This document shows, piece after piece, positions 1 to 9,080 of a stretch of 64,000 nt of DNA; position 1 is the stretch's first letter; each line of letters begins with the position of its first letter. The stretch is from the NCBI GenBank assembly GCA_028278335.1, contig JANQEN010000082.1:20102-84101 (forward strand), written 5' to 3'. Source of the stretch: Chitinivibrionales bacterium (GTDB taxonomy: Bacteria > Fibrobacterota > Chitinivibrionia > Chitinivibrionales > JANQEN01). A program made the translations under genes and the position numbers. The notes beneath the pieces were generated by a model, which was not told where the DNA came from, did no database searches, and saw only the letters and a list, made by a program, of their open reading frames with translations.

Positions 1-853
1 CATTGAGTTTTTTGGCAAGTTTTCCCAACATAAAACGATTGGGTTGATGAAACATGAAATAATCAACGTGGTCAATCCCAATTGAAGAGGTTTCAAAGAA
101 TTGCTTAATAGAACGAGGGACATCGGTTTGAGTGAAGGTAAATATCCCTGCGCCATTCATGTAGAAATCATCCTCGCTTCTTCGGTTCCCATCTGCAAGC
201 TCTTTGATCTCACGAGTTTCATCATTCGAGGGTTTACGAAAACCTCCAGCAGGAATTTTGAGCCAATCACTTCGAGATCCATCAGTATTTAAATTAAGTG
301 AGATTTCATTTTCCTCTTCACTATTTTCGATTATGGTGATTGCCCCAGCATCGCCGATAATGGGAAAGATGTTGCGATCATATTGGCAGGCTCGCCGACT
401 GAGCGTGTCGCAATTTATTAAAACAATTTTACCATTGCAGGAGGATTCTAACAGGAGAAATGCCTGTAATAATCCATAGACATATCCAGTGCAACCTTGA
501 TTGATATCAAAACAGAGAACCTGTTTTCCTAACCCCAGTTTTCCATGGAGAATTGATGAGGTCGGTGGCATAAAATGATCTGGTGTTTGAGTAATAAGAA
601 TCAATGCACCAATATCCTCTTTGTTAAGAAGTCCCTTTTCTATAAGATATTCCATACCATACAGAGCCAGGTCTGAGCCGCATTCATCACCCTTAACAAT
701 TCTTCTTTCATTAAATCCCATTACTTCCTGAAGATTAAGGCACTTTTCCTTTGAAAAGCCGTAGTTGTCAATTTCATCTAAGAATTTGACAGTGTTCTTT
801 GGCACGACAGTTAAAACACCGGATACTTTTTTGTTATTAAATTTAAAGTCCAT
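1..853 (-). CDS. 3-oxoacyl-ACP synthase III (FabH-like), C-terminus cut by window edge
   Basis: This is a ketoacyl-ACP synthase III of the thiolase fold, which condenses an acyl-CoA or acyl starter with malonyl-ACP or performs a related acyl transfer. 284 residues are visible. The likely nucleophile is Cys121 in DINQGCTGYVYGL, the place of the FabH active-site Cys, and the first catalytic His is His269 in FMFHQPNRF. The final Asn region lies beyond position 1. The ATG at 853 overlaps the 3' end of the ACP gene by 11 bp, so the two are probably translationally coupled. The neighbouring ACPs and adenylation enzyme argue for a dedicated pathway rather than housekeeping fatty-acid synthesis. The family call is secure; the substrate is unknown. 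Confidence 0.85.
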   Translation of the reverse strand, partial: MDFKFNNKKVSGVLTVVPKNTVKFLDEIDNYGFSKEKCLNLQEVMGFNERRIVKGDECGSDLALYGMEYLIEKGLLNKEDIGALILITQTPDHFMPPTSSILHGKLGLGKQVLCFDINQGCTGYVYGLLQAFLLLESSCNGKIVLINCDTLSRRACQYDRNIFPIIGDAGAITIIENSEEENEISLNLNTDGSRSDWLKIPAGGFRKPSNDETREIKELADGNRRSEDDFYMNGAGIFTFTQTDVPRSIKQFFETSSIGIDHVDYFMFHQPNRFMLGKLAKKLN

Positions 854-1079
854 TGTTTTCCCTATACCTCCTGACAAATGCTTCTAAGGTTTCCAGGTTC
901 TTAAAATTTTCCGGGGTGACATCAGCGCCATCAATTGAAATGTTGAGCTTTTTTTCTAAGGCAGCCACCAGTGTAACCACATCAAAGGAATCTAGCAAAC
1001 CATCATCAATAAAGTTTTGCGATTGTGAAAAATCAGTGCCTGGGCTTATGGAATCAAGAATAGGTAGTAACTCGCTCAC
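843..1079 (-). CDS. Acyl carrier protein (first of two)
   Basis: A 78-residue acidic four-helix carrier protein. Ser31 in the GLLDSFDVV motif is the expected 4'-phosphopantetheine site, with the usual DSL written here as DSF. The GTG start at 1079 has a GGAG ribosome-binding site about seven bases upstream. It lies 27 bp after the adenylation-enzyme gene and overlaps the KASIII gene, so it probably carries the intermediate between those two enzymes. A second, divergent ACP sits on the other side of the adenylation gene. Loading by the adjacent adenylation enzyme is inference. Confidence 0.88.
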   Translation of the reverse strand: MSELLPILDSISPGTDFSQSQNFIDDGLLDSFDVVTLVAALEKKLNISIDGADVTPENFKNLETLEAFVRRYRENNGL

Positions 1080-1106
1080 AAAATTGCTCCAATCCGGAAA
1101 AATTGG

Positions 1107-2636
1107 CTATTGTAACTTCTCTGCCAATGATTTTCGATCAATTTTACCGTTTGCATTAATCGGTAATTTTTGAAGATAAATATACTTTCGTGGTATCATG
1201 TAGTTTGGAAGTTGTTCAGATAGTCCTTTTTTAAGGGTTGCAACGGTTTGTTCTTCCATGGATTCGTAAAAGAGAACAATCTCTTTTGATTGCTGATTGT
1301 AAAGAATACAGCACTTGTCAATGCAGTGCAAAGCGTCTGCAGCTGTCTCAATTTCACCAAGCTCTATACGATATCCCATATGTTTTATCTGAGAATCTAT
1401 GCGTCCAATAAAGAGTATTTGGCCCTTTTCATTTTTCATAACTAGATCGCCTGTGCGATATATTCTGTCAGCATAATTTTTTTGCAAAGGGTTTTGACAA
1501 AATACTTCCTCAGTTTTCTCTGGAGCGTTCCAGTATCCTAAGGCTAGGGAAGAGCCCCGAACACAGAGTTCGCCCTGTTCACCATTTTTTGCCAGACGAT
1601 TATCATTGGTAAGAATTATAACACCGGAGTTTTGGCAGGGATACCCTATAGGAAGAGTCTCCTCTGTGTTGTAAATACGATCAACAAAGAAATAGGTGCA
1701 ATCGACGGTTATTTCTGTGGGGCCATATAGATTGATATAGGATTTGTTTGGAAGCTGAGTCTGCCAATAGGCCAAATGTTTTGTGGGCATTACCTCTCCA
1801 GCAAATACAATTTTTCTTAAAGAGGGAAGTCGCTCCGGAGAAAGCAATTGCATTTTTGACACCGAGACTAAAACAGAGGGCACAAAAAAGATAAACGTAA
1901 TTTGGTTATTTTCAAGATATTCAATGAGTTTTATAGGAAAGAGAAATAGACTTTCGGGAATAAAGTTTATTGTTGCACCTGTTGCCCAGCTTAGGTAGAT
2001 ATCTAAAGTAGAGTTGTCAAAAAAGAGTGGTGCCTGGTTTCCAATAATGTCTGAATTGTCAACTTGTAAACAGGCGATTGCCCATTCAATGTAATCCATC
2101 ACACCCCTATGAGGGACGACAACACCTTTTGGTGTTCCGGTTGAGCCGGAGGTAAACATAATATAACAGGGGTCACAATCAATGATCTGATCTGTCATAC
2201 TTTTACACTCCTCAATCATCGCTTCAATGAAAAGTGTTGAAGTGTAATCTATGTTTTCAAGGAATATTATATCTTGAAGAGGAATGCCAAGCTCTTGCAG
2301 TCTCTCCTTTAAAGTGATTGAGCTGATCACTATTCGAGGTTGCAAATTTGACAGAATTGTCCTAATGCGTTTTTGAGGAGATTTAATATCAATAGGGACA
2401 TAAAAGTTTCCCGATAAGAGGGACGCAGCAAAGCTGATAATTGCAGCATTTCCTTTGGGAAGGTAGACGAGTATGGGCTGATTGAGTATGCCCTGTTGCC
2501 CTAATAATTTTGCTATACAATATGCCTTTGTAAAAAAGTTTGCAAAGGTGATTGTTCCCTGGTCGTCAATAGCACATGCTTTATCAGGAGACTTTAAAAC
2601 GGTGTTGTAAAGAAAGTGTATAGAGGTATTATTCAT
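1107..2636 (-). CDS. AMP-forming adenylation enzyme (DltA / NRPS A-domain type)
   Basis: A 509-residue stand-alone adenylation enzyme that activates a carboxylic or amino acid with ATP and passes it to a carrier protein. The core motifs are easy to read: FTSGSTGTPKGVVVPHRG (P-loop, A3), NLYGPTEITVDCTY (A5), YRTGDLV (A7), GYRIELGEIE (A8) and the C-terminal NANGKIDRKSL (A10, catalytic Lys). Its length and lack of fused carrier or condensation domains match DltA (D-alanine:carrier protein ligase) and stand-alone NRPS A-domains. ACP genes lie 15 bp upstream and 27 bp downstream. The substrate cannot be read with confidence from the pocket. DltA itself belongs to D-alanylation, usually of Gram-positive teichoic acids, so its role here is open. 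Confidence 0.87.
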   Translation of the reverse strand: MNNTSIHFLYNTVLKSPDKACAIDDQGTITFANFFTKAYCIAKLLGQQGILNQPILVYLPKGNAAIISFAASLLSGNFYVPIDIKSPQKRIRTILSNLQPRIVISSITLKERLQELGIPLQDIIFLENIDYTSTLFIEAMIEECKSMTDQIIDCDPCYIMFTSGSTGTPKGVVVPHRGVMDYIEWAIACLQVDNSDIIGNQAPLFFDNSTLDIYLSWATGATINFIPESLFLFPIKLIEYLENNQITFIFFVPSVLVSVSKMQLLSPERLPSLRKIVFAGEVMPTKHLAYWQTQLPNKSYINLYGPTEITVDCTYFFVDRIYNTEETLPIGYPCQNSGVIILTNDNRLAKNGEQGELCVRGSSLALGYWNAPEKTEEVFCQNPLQKNYADRIYRTGDLVMKNEKGQILFIGRIDSQIKHMGYRIELGEIETAADALHCIDKCCILYNQQSKEIVLFYESMEEQTVATLKKGLSEQLPNYMIPRKYIYLQKLPINANGKIDRKSLAEKLQ

Positions 2637-2651
2637 GGTGATCGTCTATTG

Positions 2652-2900
2652 CTAATTATTTAGCTTTTTCCCAACATATTCAGCAATTTGGGTGATAGTA
2701 TCAATCTTGTCAGGGCTTAACTCACCCTCTTCTGGAAATATGTCAAACTCATCATCCATAAAACTGATTAATTTCAAAATGGATAATGAATCAAGAATAC
2801 TGGAGTCTACCAATGAATCATCATTACCAATAGATTCTGTAAATCCTGCTTCTTTAAATTCATCTAACATAAAGCTGCGAATTTTCTCTTTAAAATCCAT
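2652..2900 (-). CDS. Acyl/peptidyl carrier protein (second of two)
   Basis: An 82-residue acidic carrier protein with the phosphopantetheine motif SSILDSLSIL, Ser38 being the attachment residue. The ATG at 2900 is preceded by a strong GGAGGGG ribosome-binding site. It sits 15 bp before the adenylation-enzyme gene, the arrangement expected of a cognate pair in which the adenylation enzyme charges this carrier. Its sequence differs clearly from the ACP at 843-1079, so the two probably carry different acyl groups or meet different partners. Confidence 0.88.
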   Translation of the reverse strand: MDFKEKIRSFMLDEFKEAGFTESIGNDDSLVDSSILDSLSILKLISFMDDEFDIFPEEGELSPDKIDTITQIAEYVGKKLNN

Positions 2901-3018
2901 GATTTTATCCCCTCCAGGAGAGCAAGAAATGGTTAAGAAATTTGTATGATTAAGGTTTGCTGAATGGTTAAAGCTGATTGCAGCTTAGGTTTTCGGCTCA
3001 AAAGTGTGAATCATTCTA

Positions 3019-4212
3019 TTACGATTTACTTAAGGCAACACAGATTGTTGGGTTATTACAGCCCTCCAACTTAAAACATTTTTTTTGAGCTGCGTTTAGA
3101 TGAAATACATTATACGATAAATTAAGCGAAAGTGCTTGGACAATAGTGTTGCACAATTGATATCCAATTTCCCAAAGAGCACGCCCAAGGGACTCATTAG
3201 CGTTAAATAGTATAAAAGTATCCCAAGTTGGAAAGTATGCCTTTTGCTGATTGATAACATCACGATGGTATGTTCCAATTTTAGATATCCTATGAGTCGG
3301 TCTATTTTTATCCCAATTATTATAAAGGTATAGACCATCATTTTCAACTAAATAAACCGAGGAAATAGTTTGTTTGCCTGCCCACGTTGGAATGGTTAAT
3401 CCCCAGGGAGTAGATTTATACAAGTGGGGTGTTCTTCCCCGAGCTGCCCATAGCAGTTGGCCAAGTAATTTTTGATCCCTTATTGGATCACCTAAATACT
3501 CCATGCTCAATTGATCGATTGCTTTCAGAAGCGGCATCGATCCTTTACGAGTTGGATTGGGTAAATTGCCCTCTTTCCAAGGACTTTCTGTTTGTGGTAG
3601 ATCACTGCTCCAATACGAGTTGCTATATGAGGGTTTCATAGGCCCAACACGCAATGAAACAGTGTTTAGTGTCTCAGGGGAAATTACTTTCCCATCCTTA
3701 CCCCTATTATTAAGGACATTTCCAATTCCTAAAGCAGAACAGACTAAGGCCGCAGCCTGTTGCTGAATTCCATTGACGATCATTGACCAATCGCGATCAT
3801 CCCCAGTAAGTGAATTATTAATGAAAAACTGAAGAGAGCTCTTATTTGGCTTTACCGTTGATGTATGATTCCCTGCTAGGTTTTTGCATTGAGCATGGGA
3901 GCTGATTCTATTGATTTGATTTGAAGACAGTCTTTTATTTTTATCAAAGATCCCCCAATGAAAAAGTGTTGAATCATCATCAAAATCACTGGAACATCTC
4001 GAGTTTAGAGCGGTTTCAACAGATATGCTTTCACCGCCAGGTGGAAGTGTTGACTCAACACGATCTTGTAAAGGGGGTATTTGAGGTGACGGTTTCAACC
4101 GATTCTTCAATTTTCTTATGGTGATTTTTATCTCACTACACCCAGAAAAACTATACAAGAGAGGAAGTGTGCTATAAAGGCTCGCTAATTTTAGGAACGT
4201 TCTTTTCTGCAC
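3019..4212 (-). CDS. Secreted lipoprotein-like protein with nitroreductase/SagB-like C-terminal half
   Basis: A 397-residue protein with a basic N-terminus and hydrophobic stretch ending in LLYSFSGCS, resembling a lipoprotein or twin-arginine-type signal. The second half (about residues 225-395) resembles the flavin-dependent nitroreductase/SagB dehydrogenase pattern: LLGQLLWAARG, then ISSVYLVENDGLYLYNN, then a C-terminal helix ending in the Ala-Leu-Leu region near GYQLCNTIVQALSLN. Key FMN contacts were not verified, and an exported flavoprotein would be unusual. The GTG start shares one base with the stop of the acyltransferase upstream, so the pair is coupled. Nitroreductase homology is a tentative pattern match. 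If correct, the protein could oxidise a carrier-bound or surface-attached product. Confidence 0.5.
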   Translation of the reverse strand: MQKRTFLKLASLYSTLPLLYSFSGCSEIKITIRKLKNRLKPSPQIPPLQDRVESTLPPGGESISVETALNSRCSSDFDDDSTLFHWGIFDKNKRLSSNQINRISSHAQCKNLAGNHTSTVKPNKSSLQFFINNSLTGDDRDWSMIVNGIQQQAAALVCSALGIGNVLNNRGKDGKVISPETLNTVSLRVGPMKPSYSNSYWSSDLPQTESPWKEGNLPNPTRKGSMPLLKAIDQLSMEYLGDPIRDQKLLGQLLWAARGRTPHLYKSTPWGLTIPTWAGKQTISSVYLVENDGLYLYNNWDKNRPTHRISKIGTYHRDVINQQKAYFPTWDTFILFNANESLGRALWEIGYQLCNTIVQALSLNLSYNVFHLNAAQKKCFKLEGCNNPTICVALSKS

Positions 4213-5210
4213 TATTGTTTTATTCCTTTTATCTTTTGGACTATTTTTGTTGGTTCAGCCAAGGGCATTGCAAGAATTCTTACTGGTTTACTAGATAATA
4301 AAAGAGTTAGGATAATGCAGATAGGTACATATATACAGATTAAAGAAATTAGATTAATGCTTTTAGGATATAAATCAATTGTTGTAAGGGTCCTAATAAT
4401 AATCCAATGTAACATAAATGAATACAGTGAATATCGCCCATAGTTGGAAAAGAATATCTGAGTGGTTGGCACAAATCGCAAAAAAGAGATTCCTACAGTA
4501 GTTGTAATACTAAATATAAGGAGACGGTAAAGGGGGTGGAAAAAAGGTGCATCCATTTGACTATAGGGTGAGTCGTGGAAAAGCCAATGCGATGATTGCG
4601 GCGTAAAATAAATGGAAAGGACAAAAACTATGCAAAAAATTATTAGCGGGATATACATAGGTAATGCTCTAGACTTAATCCATGAAATTTTATCCTTACA
4701 AAAATATCCTAAAAGGAAAAAGGGAAACAACACGATTGTTCTTGATAAGCTTAAAAATCTATCGATACTATCACTATAGCCAACTAAGAGTGCAACTAAC
4801 ATCGATATAACCAACAAGATCAATAAGGGAATTTTTTGAAGCGCAATTAAAAGAAGTCTCCAAGTATAAAGACTTAAGAGGTACCATGCAATATTATGGG
4901 GAAATAGGAGTGAGATATTAAAGTCTTTAAGGCCAGACCCAATCCAAATAAAGAGAGAAAAAAAGACTTGATACAATAGATAAGGCAAAAGTATTGAAAG
5001 TGTTAGGTTGCCAATATTTTTGAGGGATAGTTCAGCCTTACTAAAGATACCAGAAATAAAAACAAAAAGAGGTATATGAAATGTATATAGAATGGTGTAT
5101 ATAATTTGAACTGTATTACTAAAATTTTCAATAGGTTCAATAACATGGCCTAAAATTATACAGGCGATAAGCAAGAATTTTGCATTGTCAAAAAAGGGGT
5201 CTCTTTGCAT
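4212..5210 (-). CDS. Membrane acyltransferase, family 3 (OafA/fucose 4-O-acetylase type)
   Basis: A 332-residue polytopic membrane protein with about ten hydrophobic segments. The N-terminal signature DNAKFLLIACIILGHVIEP contains the conserved His22 of acyltransferase-3 enzymes, which move acetyl or other acyl groups across or at the membrane onto sugars. The gene overlaps the nitroreductase-like lipoprotein gene by one base and heads the small ACP/adenylation/KASIII cluster. It could be the transferase that delivers the cluster's acyl group to a surface polymer, a role like that of DltB but from an unrelated family. That role is inference. Confidence 0.8.
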   Translation of the reverse strand: MQRDPFFDNAKFLLIACIILGHVIEPIENFSNTVQIIYTILYTFHIPLFVFISGIFSKAELSLKNIGNLTLSILLPYLLYQVFFSLFIWIGSGLKDFNISLLFPHNIAWYLLSLYTWRLLLIALQKIPLLILLVISMLVALLVGYSDSIDRFLSLSRTIVLFPFFLLGYFCKDKISWIKSRALPMYIPLIIFCIVFVLSIYFTPQSSHWLFHDSPYSQMDAPFFHPLYRLLIFSITTTVGISFLRFVPTTQIFFSNYGRYSLYSFMLHWIIIRTLTTIDLYPKSINLISLICIYVPICIILTLLLSSKPVRILAMPLAEPTKIVQKIKGIKQ

Positions 5211-5263
5211 TGTGTTTTTTACGTAATGAGAATTGTTTTACAGTAGTTCTAGGATTGAAGATT

Positions 5264-6694
5264 TCATCGATAGAAGTAGAGTAGATAATTCTCTTGTGTC
5301 TTTTCCCAGTGTAACTGAAGAACATATAGTCCATTAGAGATTTTGGGATCAAAAAGGAGGGAGATATTACTATTACATATCTTTGATTCAATACTTGACC
5401 ACAACATTTTTCCAGATAGATCACAGAGAGCATGGCCAATGAGTTGATCTGATTGATTATGAAGCTGAAGTACCTGCGACCCTCTGAGTTTTAAAGTCTT
5501 GCTGGCTTTTTTCTTCTTCCGAATACTTTTATTAATTGCTGTGATGGAATCATCACTTAATTCAACTACCGATGCACCGGAATAGTTATTCTTTGTACCG
5601 CTTGCTACATAGAGCCTGTTTTTTCCATCTCCTCTTCCATCACCAATTGTACATCCACCAGTAGCTGCAGTAATACCATCAATATCAAATTTGCTTTTTG
5701 ATATATTCCAAGTATATTCTTTAAGTCCAGAGTTCTTTTCTGAAACATAGAGCCTAGATTGTTTGTCTACTCTAACTGCTCCACTTCTTATATAAAACCG
5801 TTGGGCATTTTTCGAGTCCACTGTCAAGGTGTCCCACTTTCCAGAAGAGTAGGTAAACTCCATAAGCGGGCCCGTCCAGGCATAAACACGGTTTAATGTG
5901 TCATTTCGAACTGAAGCAACATGGGTTGCCCAACTCGAATTTGAGGGAGCTGTATAGACGATGCTTTCTTTAAATGCCGTACCATCCCAACTGAATTCGT
6001 GGAGTGTTTTCCCATATCGGCGACCCACATAGATTCTGTTAGTACCATCGTTTCGACCATCGCCTAAAGAAAATTCTCCCACAGTAAAGTCACATACCAC
6101 CTGCTCATCAAAGCTTTGTCCGTTCCAGGAATATTGAAAAAGGCCTTTGTCACTGGCAATGTATAAACGCTCTTTTCCATCATTACATCCATTTCCAGAA
6201 CGAGTGGCATATATATTCGATTTTCCAGTACTATTTGTCAACGTTGAAAGAGGAGACCACCCATTGGAATAGGATGTAAAGCGGACACCTTTGCTTCCCC
6301 ATTCACCAATGTAAAAGGCATTAATACCATTATTTTTTAATGCTGCTATTCTGGGCGCACAATGCGTACCAATCCCCGAGTAAATTGTATCACTGTGCCA
6401 AAGGCTGTTGGTAAAGCTCCACTCAAATCCTTTTCCTTGATAGGTTCCCGAACCATAGAGACGTAGTTTGCTGTCATTTCGGCCAACACCGAGGTTTACA
6501 CCGTCAATTTTATAGGGACGACCAGGTAATATCAAAGTCTGTTTAAATTCACCGAAACTCTTGTAAAATAAAGAAGTGGCCAGTATGAGACATACTGGAA
6601 ACCACTTCGAGATTGTTCGATGACTAAAGTTATATGTATTGCTAATTAAGGATACAAATTTTTGTTGGTTGATATCTTTCATAGGTATTATCAA
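5264..6694 (-). CDS. Secreted beta-propeller-like repeat protein with C-terminal sorting module
   Basis: A 476-residue exported protein with an N-terminal hydrophobic segment around WFPVCLILATSLFY. The middle carries about six repeats of roughly 45-60 residues built on the pattern G-D-G-R-N-D-G-x-N-R-I/L-Y-V followed by an aromatic strand such as HEFSWDG or LKEYTWN. This looks like a bladed beta-propeller, possibly sugar-binding. The last about 70 residues end in NGLYVLQLHWEKTQENYLLYF, resembling a type IX secretion or FlgD-like sorting domain. Its start overlaps the end of the upstream secreted protein by about 50 bp; a shorter start at 6682 is possible. No enzymatic motif was recognised. 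Confidence 0.65.
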   Translation of the reverse strand: MIIPMKDINQQKFVSLISNTYNFSHRTISKWFPVCLILATSLFYKSFGEFKQTLILPGRPYKIDGVNLGVGRNDSKLRLYGSGTYQGKGFEWSFTNSLWHSDTIYSGIGTHCAPRIAALKNNGINAFYIGEWGSKGVRFTSYSNGWSPLSTLTNSTGKSNIYATRSGNGCNDGKERLYIASDKGLFQYSWNGQSFDEQVVCDFTVGEFSLGDGRNDGTNRIYVGRRYGKTLHEFSWDGTAFKESIVYTAPSNSSWATHVASVRNDTLNRVYAWTGPLMEFTYSSGKWDTLTVDSKNAQRFYIRSGAVRVDKQSRLYVSEKNSGLKEYTWNISKSKFDIDGITAATGGCTIGDGRGDGKNRLYVASGTKNNYSGASVVELSDDSITAINKSIRKKKKASKTLKLRGSQVLQLHNQSDQLIGHALCDLSGKMLWSSIESKICNSNISLLFDPKISNGLYVLQLHWEKTQENYLLYFYR

Positions 6695-9059
6695 TTGTTA
6701 CAATATATTGTCCTGAGGGAATCACATTTTCCTTAAAGTCCCACTGAATTGTATGGTTGAAGCTTGGTTGAATGCTATTATAATTCCAGATTTTTTTACC
6801 CTGTGTGTTGTAAATATTTAAAGAAACTTTGTTTTTCTTGGATGGTTTAATAAGAAAAGTTAGTTTTCCATTTCGGTGAATTGTTTTAAGATAGACTCGT
6901 CCACCCTCTTTAATAGGATTTTTAATGGGTATTACCGCATCATTATAAATTTTATAAATCCCTACACCTAATGGTTTCAGCTGATCTGTAAAAGTTTTTC
7001 CACTTAAAACAATATTACGAGAGTTTTCACCATAAACCTCTATTTTTGCATTTTTATAAAGAGACTCAAAGGTAAATTCAACTTTTTCAGTCTTTTCTTT
7101 TATATTTGCAGCAAAAAGAAATGTCGTGTCATTATGCTCCTTTGCCATTATGTCAACCCTGCCACCATCAAGCTCTTTATGGCTGATTTTGAGTTTTGGG
7201 GAATCCCCCAAAATTCCATGGGTTAGATTCTTGATATCTTTAACAAATGTCCTCATCGCTGCAAAATTTTTTGGTGGTGTAGTACCCTGATAATGATACC
7301 AATGAATACCCTTGATTCCATGCACCACCATCAACCAACACATTAAGGTAACCTCTTCCGGCTTTGGGGTGCCTCCACCTCGACCGGGTAAGCAATCTGC
7401 CGTTTGTACAAAAGCTGTGGTAGGAAGTAATCGATAATTCCACTTATTTACATTATCAGCTGCCAATGCCATCTCTTCAAATCCAACATCGTATTCAATC
7501 GGATATACATCAAAGCCATACATATCAGCGACAAGATAGGGATACATCCATTTGTGCACTTTCTCTGTTAAGAACTCATTTGTCGGTGAATGAAAATAGA
7601 GCCCCATGGCAATCATGTTTGTAAAACGGCTGGGATCTTTTTTCTGTGCGATTTTCCACCAAGAGTAGTAATCTTCAGCTTTATATCGATTAAATATTGG
7701 TTCCTCTCTAAAAGACCACCAAGCAACTCGTTTATGATGTTTAGCGTGTTCAACATAACTAGATGTGACAGCGTCTGTCCAGGGGTTAGGGCCATCAGCT
7801 TTTTTGCAGCCTGTATTCATGGGACCAAAACAGTATAAATCGTACTTAAAGGCAGAGTCTAAATATTCCACAAATCGTTCTTTGGTAGGTGTGCCCCAAT
7901 CTTGACCATATAAAATATTTATATACTTATTTTCAGCCCAGTTTTTCAAATGTGCTCGATTTAGTCCAAAAGGAGATACTGGAAAAAATTTCTTTTTATT
8001 TATTAAAACATTATTATCTACATCAATTGTTACAAATGGATCTCCCTCATAATTTTTATCGAACATTACTGTGTCTTTAGCTTTTTCATTACCCTTGCTA
8101 TCTGATAGGGTCACGCTAAAGGTGTATATGGCTTTGCTTAAGCCAGAAAGGTTAACCTGAACCTCTTCTCGGCCTTTGATATTATTTGATTTTTTTAGGA
8201 TATTTTTGCTATATCCATTTGATCCAAAAAGATCAATAGATAATTGATCATTTGATGAAAAATTATTTAATACAGCTATGGCTTTCGCACCAATACGGCC
8301 AGTAAAGTTTGGGTGAATTATAGTTATAGTTTTGGCACTCGATCTTAGGTGATACTCATCGATAAAAACATCATCAAAATTGATAGAACCGGAGATGTCA
8401 CTTGAGGAAGATTCATACATGGCTATCCAACCTAACCTTAATTCGTTTATTCCCTCCACCAAGGTTAAATTTGAACTTGAGATATCCTCTTTACCATCAA
8501 CAAAGACTTTATAGGTACCATTTGTTCCATTTGCTGAATATTGGACTTCGATACAGTACCATTTTTCCGGTGAAAGAAAGGCCTTTCCTTTGCCGGCATT
8601 TTTAGTTGCAAGATAATATTTATTCTCAGCTTCCTTTTTTAATCTAAGGGCTTGAACAGTACCAGTTCCTGTTTTTGCTATATTGAAAAAATCGATATGA
8701 TGATTTGTGTTCATATTGATTTTTTTTAGATACACATAGGATCGAATGTAAATACTATTAGTTTCCTTATAGTTTTTTTTCAGATAGGCAATCCTTCTCT
8801 CATTTAAGGCTGGAATGGTGGCACAGGCCGAGTATTTACCTGAGTAGCTAACAACACTATCCAGTTCAATTTTTGAAGGCTCTTTAATTTCGCGCCATGA
8901 CCATGAATAAAAATCTCCCCGCTCAAATTGGTCACTAAAGATGTACGTTGGCCAGGTGTAAGAGAATGCTGAGGAAGTTACTAAAAGCATTGTACATGAA
9001 AGAAACATTGTGATTCTTTTTACTATAAAATTTCTTGGTCTGAGTAGATGTGTAATCAT
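6642..9059 (-). CDS. Large secreted protein: LamG-like, glycoside-hydrolase-like and C-terminal sorting modules
   Basis: About 805 residues with a signal peptide (basic start, then MFLSCTMLLVTSSAFS). Residues about 30-240 look like a concanavalin/LamG-type beta-sandwich ending in INFDDVFIDEY, as in polysaccharide lyases and binding modules. Residues about 340-640 look like a (beta/alpha)8 glycoside-hydrolase barrel with WWSFREEPIF, where a Glu may be the acid/base, then YGFDVYPIEY and IKGIHWYHYQG. The C-terminus (KIWNYNS to IPSGQYIVTIDN) resembles a FlgD/type IX sorting domain. The ATG at 9059 has GGAGG five bases upstream and is preferred to the ATG at 9071. It probably acts on a cell-surface or environmental polysaccharide. 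The family number could not be assigned. Confidence 0.7.
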   Translation of the reverse strand: MITHLLRPRNFIVKRITMFLSCTMLLVTSSAFSYTWPTYIFSDQFERGDFYSWSWREIKEPSKIELDSVVSYSGKYSACATIPALNERRIAYLKKNYKETNSIYIRSYVYLKKINMNTNHHIDFFNIAKTGTGTVQALRLKKEAENKYYLATKNAGKGKAFLSPEKWYCIEVQYSANGTNGTYKVFVDGKEDISSSNLTLVEGINELRLGWIAMYESSSSDISGSINFDDVFIDEYHLRSSAKTITIIHPNFTGRIGAKAIAVLNNFSSNDQLSIDLFGSNGYSKNILKKSNNIKGREEVQVNLSGLSKAIYTFSVTLSDSKGNEKAKDTVMFDKNYEGDPFVTIDVDNNVLINKKKFFPVSPFGLNRAHLKNWAENKYINILYGQDWGTPTKERFVEYLDSAFKYDLYCFGPMNTGCKKADGPNPWTDAVTSSYVEHAKHHKRVAWWSFREEPIFNRYKAEDYYSWWKIAQKKDPSRFTNMIAMGLYFHSPTNEFLTEKVHKWMYPYLVADMYGFDVYPIEYDVGFEEMALAADNVNKWNYRLLPTTAFVQTADCLPGRGGGTPKPEEVTLMCWLMVVHGIKGIHWYHYQGTTPPKNFAAMRTFVKDIKNLTHGILGDSPKLKISHKELDGGRVDIMAKEHNDTTFLFAANIKEKTEKVEFTFESLYKNAKIEVYGENSRNIVLSGKTFTDQLKPLGVGIYKIYNDAVIPIKNPIKEGGRVYLKTIHRNGKLTFLIKPSKKNKVSLNIYNTQGKKIWNYNSIQPSFNHTIQWDFKENVIPSGQYIVTIDNTYERYQPTKICILN

Positions 9060-9080
9060 ATGAGCCTCCATGAAATTTAA

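Noticed and set aside
853..1173. 106-residue plus-strand frame
   Set aside because: It is antisense to the ACP gene and its neighbours; the ACP motif and ribosome-binding site on the minus strand decide.
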